From NCBI RefSeq assembly GCF_039812505.1, contig NZ_JBDIAQ010000051.1, forward strand, positions 1 through 23,462: DNA of 23,462 bases. Direction: 5' to 3'. The position numbers and the translations under genes were made by a program. Position 1 is the first letter of the stretch; each line of letters begins with the position of its first letter. The notes under the pieces are model-generated. The model was not told the DNA's origin and did not search any database. It saw only the letters and a program-made list of their open reading frames with translations. Origin of the DNA: Intrasporangium_A sp039812505 (GTDB taxonomy: Bacteria > Actinomycetota > Actinomycetes > Actinomycetales > Dermatophilaceae). Positions 21,442 to 23,462 of this stretch are shown in pieces.

Positions 21442-22188
21442 GTGGCCGACACCGACATCGAGGGTGTCGCGGCGCGTGCGCAGCGGCCCGTCGAGCCCTT
21501 GGTCGCCCATCTCACCGAGGTGGTCGACCAGGAGGTCGACGAGCCGCTGCTCCTGCGTGCCCTGACGCACCGGTCGTACGCCTACGAGCACGGCGGCCTG
21601 CCGAACAACGAGAGGCTGGAGTTCCTCGGGGACTCGGTCCTGGGCCTGGTGGTCACCGAGACGCTCTATGTCGGACATCCCGACCTGCCCGAGGGGCAGC
21701 TGGCCAAGCTGCGTGCCGCGGTCGTCAACATGCGGGCGCTGGCCGATGTCGCCCGGACCTTCGGGCTCGGCGAGTTCGTCATGCTCGGCAAGGGCGAGGA
21801 GGCCACCGGTGGCCGCGACAAGGCCTCGATCCTCGCGGACACGCTGGAGGCACTGATCGGCACGGTGTTCCTCTCCACGGGGATGGCCGGGGCGGCGCGG
21901 TTCGTGCACCACCACTTCGACCCCCTGATCGCGGGAGCGGCACTGCTCGGTGCGGGCCTGGACTGGAAGACGTCGCTGCAGGAGAAGGCCGCCGAGGCGG
22001 GGTTGGGGTCGCCGGACTACCGCCTCGAGGAGACCGGGCCCGACCACGAGAAGCACTTCCACGCCAGGGTCGTGGTCGCCGACAGCGTCATCGGCCAGGG
22101 CGACGGGCGCAGCAAGAAGGAGGCCGAGCAGCAGGCCGCCCAACAGGCCTGGCACCACCTCGACCGCAGCTCACCGCCCGCCTCCTGA
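21442..22188 (+). CDS. rnc: Ribonuclease III
   Basis: The 248-aa endonuclease cuts double-stranded RNA and matures rRNA precursors. The catalytic signature NNERLEFLGDSVLGLV lies near residues 54-69. DTLEALIGTVFL carries the second catalytic acidic residue. The double-stranded-RNA-binding domain spans about 175-240 and ends with GRSKKEAEQQAAQQAW. The GTG at 21442 was chosen because it is the first start after the rpmF stop and fits family length. The ribosome site is weak, so coupling to rpmF is likely. mutM starts 7 nt after the stop. Confidence 0.95.
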   Translation: MADTDIEGVAARAQRPVEPLVAHLTEVVDQEVDEPLLLRALTHRSYAYEHGGLPNNERLEFLGDSVLGLVVTETLYVGHPDLPEGQLAKLRAAVVNMRALADVARTFGLGEFVMLGKGEEATGGRDKASILADTLEALIGTVFLSTGMAGAARFVHHHFDPLIAGAALLGAGLDWKTSLQEKAAEAGLGSPDYRLEETGPDHEKHFHARVVVADSVIGQGDGRSKKEAEQQAAQQAWHHLDRSSPPAS

Positions 22189-22195
22189 CCCGTCG

Positions 22196-23074
22196 ATGCC
22201 CGAGCTGCCCGAGGTCGAGGTCGTCCGTCGCGGACTCGCCGACCACGTGGCCGGTCGTCAGGTCGTCCGGGCGACCATCACCGGTGGCCGCGTCGCGCGG
22301 CGCCACGAGCCCGGCCCGGTCGACCTGGCCGACCGGCTGGCCGGGGCCACGGTTGTGGCCGCACGGCGGCGCGGCAAGTACCTGTGGCTCGAGCTGGACC
22401 GGGACGACGCCCTCGTGGTCCACCTCGGGATGAGCGGACAGCTGCTCGTCGAGCCGGCCGACGCCCCGCTCGAGAAGCACTGCCACGCCCGCTTCGAGTT
22501 CGCCGACGGCGACCCACAGCTGCGGTTCGTCGACCAGCGCACGTTCGGCGGGCTCGCCCTCTCGCCCGTCGGGCCCGACGGCCTCCCGGCGGCCGTTGCC
22601 CACATCGGCCCGGACCCGCTCGAGCCGGCCTTCGACGAGCGTGGGGTCGTCCTCGCGATGCGGCGCAGGGACTCTGCCGTCAAGCGCGCCCTGCTCGACC
22701 AGAGGCTCCTGTCGGGTATCGGCAACATCTATGCCGACGAGGCGCTCTGGGCTGCCAAGGTGCACGGCGAGCGCCGGTGCAAGGACCTGACCAAGCCCAC
22801 CCTGCACCGCATCATCGACTGCGCCCGGGAGGTGATGACGCAGGCCATCGCCCAGGGGGGGACCAGCTTCGACACGCTCTACGTGAACATCAACGGCGCG
22901 AGCGGCTACTTCGACCGGTCCCTGCACGTGTACGGCCGCGAGGGGATGCCCTGCGACCGCTGCGGTACCCCGATCCGACGCGAGCCGTTCATGAACCGGT
23001 CGTCGTACTCGTGCCCGCACTGCCAGCCCCGGCCCCGCCCGCGCCGCCGGGGCGGGCCGCACTCGCCCGGCTGA
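22196..23074 (+). CDS. mutM: Formamidopyrimidine-DNA glycosylase
   Basis: The 292-aa bifunctional glycosylase/lyase removes 8-oxoguanine and formamidopyrimidines. It starts MPELPEVE, with Pro2 as nucleophile and Glu3 as general acid. RRGKYLWLEL supplies the catalytic Lys, GIGNIYADEALW is the helix-two-turn-helix, and the zinc finger is CDRCG...CPHC with the DNA-contacting Arg in MNRSSYSC. A 16-residue basic, proline-rich tail follows the finger and is longer than in E. coli. In actinobacteria rnc-mutM is a standard pair. The ATG has no good Shine-Dalgarno. A hairpin is found about 40 nt after the stop. Confidence 0.96.
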   Translation: MPELPEVEVVRRGLADHVAGRQVVRATITGGRVARRHEPGPVDLADRLAGATVVAARRRGKYLWLELDRDDALVVHLGMSGQLLVEPADAPLEKHCHARFEFADGDPQLRFVDQRTFGGLALSPVGPDGLPAAVAHIGPDPLEPAFDERGVVLAMRRRDSAVKRALLDQRLLSGIGNIYADEALWAAKVHGERRCKDLTKPTLHRIIDCAREVMTQAIAQGGTSFDTLYVNINGASGYFDRSLHVYGREGMPCDRCGTPIRREPFMNRSSYSCPHCQPRPRPRRRGGPHSPG

Positions 23075-23114
23075 GCGCCATACGTGTGGTGGCGGCCGGG
23101 GCGCTCGCCCGGTG

Positions 23115-23143
23115 GGGTTGCGTGCACAAGAACACGGCAACCC
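23115..23143 (+). terminator. Hairpin downstream of mutM
   Basis: GGGTTGC pairs with GCAACCC, and an inner GTG/CAC pairing is possible after a 1-nt bulge, around an 8-nt loop. It would close the rpmF-rnc-mutM transcript. It lacks a T-run. Confidence 0.45.
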
Positions 23144-23369
23144 GCGTGGGTTCGTGCCGGCTGAGCACGCCCGGAGGGGGTTCGAGCCGACTTGTGGTGT
23201 CCTGCCGTCCGTCACCTCCGCCGGGGCGGGGGTCCGGGTCCGGGCGGCGGGCGTCCGAGCCCGACCGGCGAGGCCCGCCGGTCACGAGCAGCCGGCGGTA
23301 CGTGCGGCCGGCGCCCACCCGCCGGCGGCGGCAAGAGAAGTGCGGCGGCTGCCAACCGGAGCCACGGCA

Positions 23370-23375
23370 TACGAT
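23370..23375 (+). promoter_or_regulatory. -10 box of the final gene (leaderless)
   Basis: TACGAT ends 6 nt before the ATG at 23382 and no ribosome site is present. This matches the leaderless pattern of ddl and coaD. Confidence 0.5.
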
Positions 23376-23381
23376 CGAGCC

Positions 23382-23462
23382 ATGTCGTCGCAGCGAGCCA
23401 CCCTCGTCGTCGGAGCCGGTCAGGCGGGCCTCGAGGTCGCCACGGCCCTGCGCGACCTCGGC
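23382..23462 (+). CDS. FAD/NAD(P)-dependent oxidoreductase, N-terminus (partial)
   Basis: The gene runs off the window after 27 codons. The start MSSQRATLVVGAGQAGLEVATALRDLG is a Rossmann beta-alpha-beta with GxGxxG, typical of ferredoxin-reductase-like pyridine nucleotide-disulfide oxidoreductases. Substrate and partner cannot be judged from this piece. Confidence 0.75.
   Translation, partial: MSSQRATLVVGAGQAGLEVATALRDLG

Larger units (their letters stand above)
23075..23381 (+). other. Intergenic region between mutM and the flavoprotein gene
   Basis: These 307 nt hold no gene I can support. They contain a hairpin GGGTTGC/GCAACCC (23115-23121 with 23137-23143), a likely mutM terminator. 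An imperfect 15-nt direct repeat, GGGTTCG[T/A]GCCG[G/A]CT, occurs at 23148 and 23178. The promoter of the next gene is at the far end. Confidence 0.5.

Noticed and set aside
23148..23200. tRNA-like T-arm motif (GGTTCGAGCC)
   Set aside because: The flanks do not form acceptor, D or anticodon stems. It is part of an imperfect direct repeat.

Overview
The window is about 23.5 kb of very GC-rich DNA (GC dominates third codon positions). It reads as a conserved housekeeping segment of an actinobacterial chromosome. Gene content and order (NdgR-type IclR regulator divergent from leuCD, HU with a lysine/alanine tail, F420-pathway cofC, plsC-gpsA, ddl-DUF3515-thiL, rpmB-fakA-recG-rsmD-coaD-yceD-rpmF-rnc-mutM) point to Actinomycetota. 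A Micrococcales/Intrasporangiaceae-like organism is my inference from style, not a proven assignment. I see no phage, IS element, CRISPR array or clear horizontal island.

Layout. 1-126: possible C-terminal end of an upstream gene. 213-545: promoter, tRNA-Gln(CTG), hairpin and second promoter, tRNA-Glu(CTC), strong hairpin terminator. 582-2548 (minus): L,D-transpeptidase lipoprotein and NdgR/LeuR-like regulator. 2557-2585: a perfect 29-bp palindrome in the divergent gap to leuC-leuD (2686-4698, plus). 4975-5586: HU. 5637-6521 (minus): cold-shock-like small protein and cofC. 6633-8416: plsC-gpsA, overlapping by 1 nt. 8480-9580 (minus): a cystathionine gamma-lyase-like PLP enzyme, divergent from ddl (9630-10760). 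10798-11492 (minus): stand-alone Lrp/AsnC sensor domain overlapping a DUF3515 lipoprotein. 11635-12621: thiL, converging on a fructosamine-kinase-like gene (12714-13493, minus). 13599-14810 (minus): a DUF480-methyltransferase fusion. 15145-23074 (plus): rpmB, fakA-like, recG, rsmD, coaD, yceD, rpmF, rnc, mutM. 23382-end: start of a flavoprotein oxidoreductase.

How it fits together. Most genes serve core functions: tRNA and ribosome supply (tRNAs, rpmB, rpmF, rsmD, yceD, rnc), envelope building (L,D-transpeptidase, ddl, plsC, gpsA, fakA-like), cofactors (thiL, coaD, cofC), leucine synthesis (leuCD under the divergent regulator), and DNA maintenance (hup, recG, mutM). Several starts look leaderless: a TAnnnT -10 box lies 6-9 nt before the start codon and there is no Shine-Dalgarno.

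I did not find a convincing new biological system. The items most worth checking are the perfect leu/ndgR palindrome, a degenerate 16-nt tandem repeat in the rpmB leader, a probable CTG start overlapping a TGA stop, an internal promoter between the two tRNAs, and the DUF480-methyltransferase fusion.
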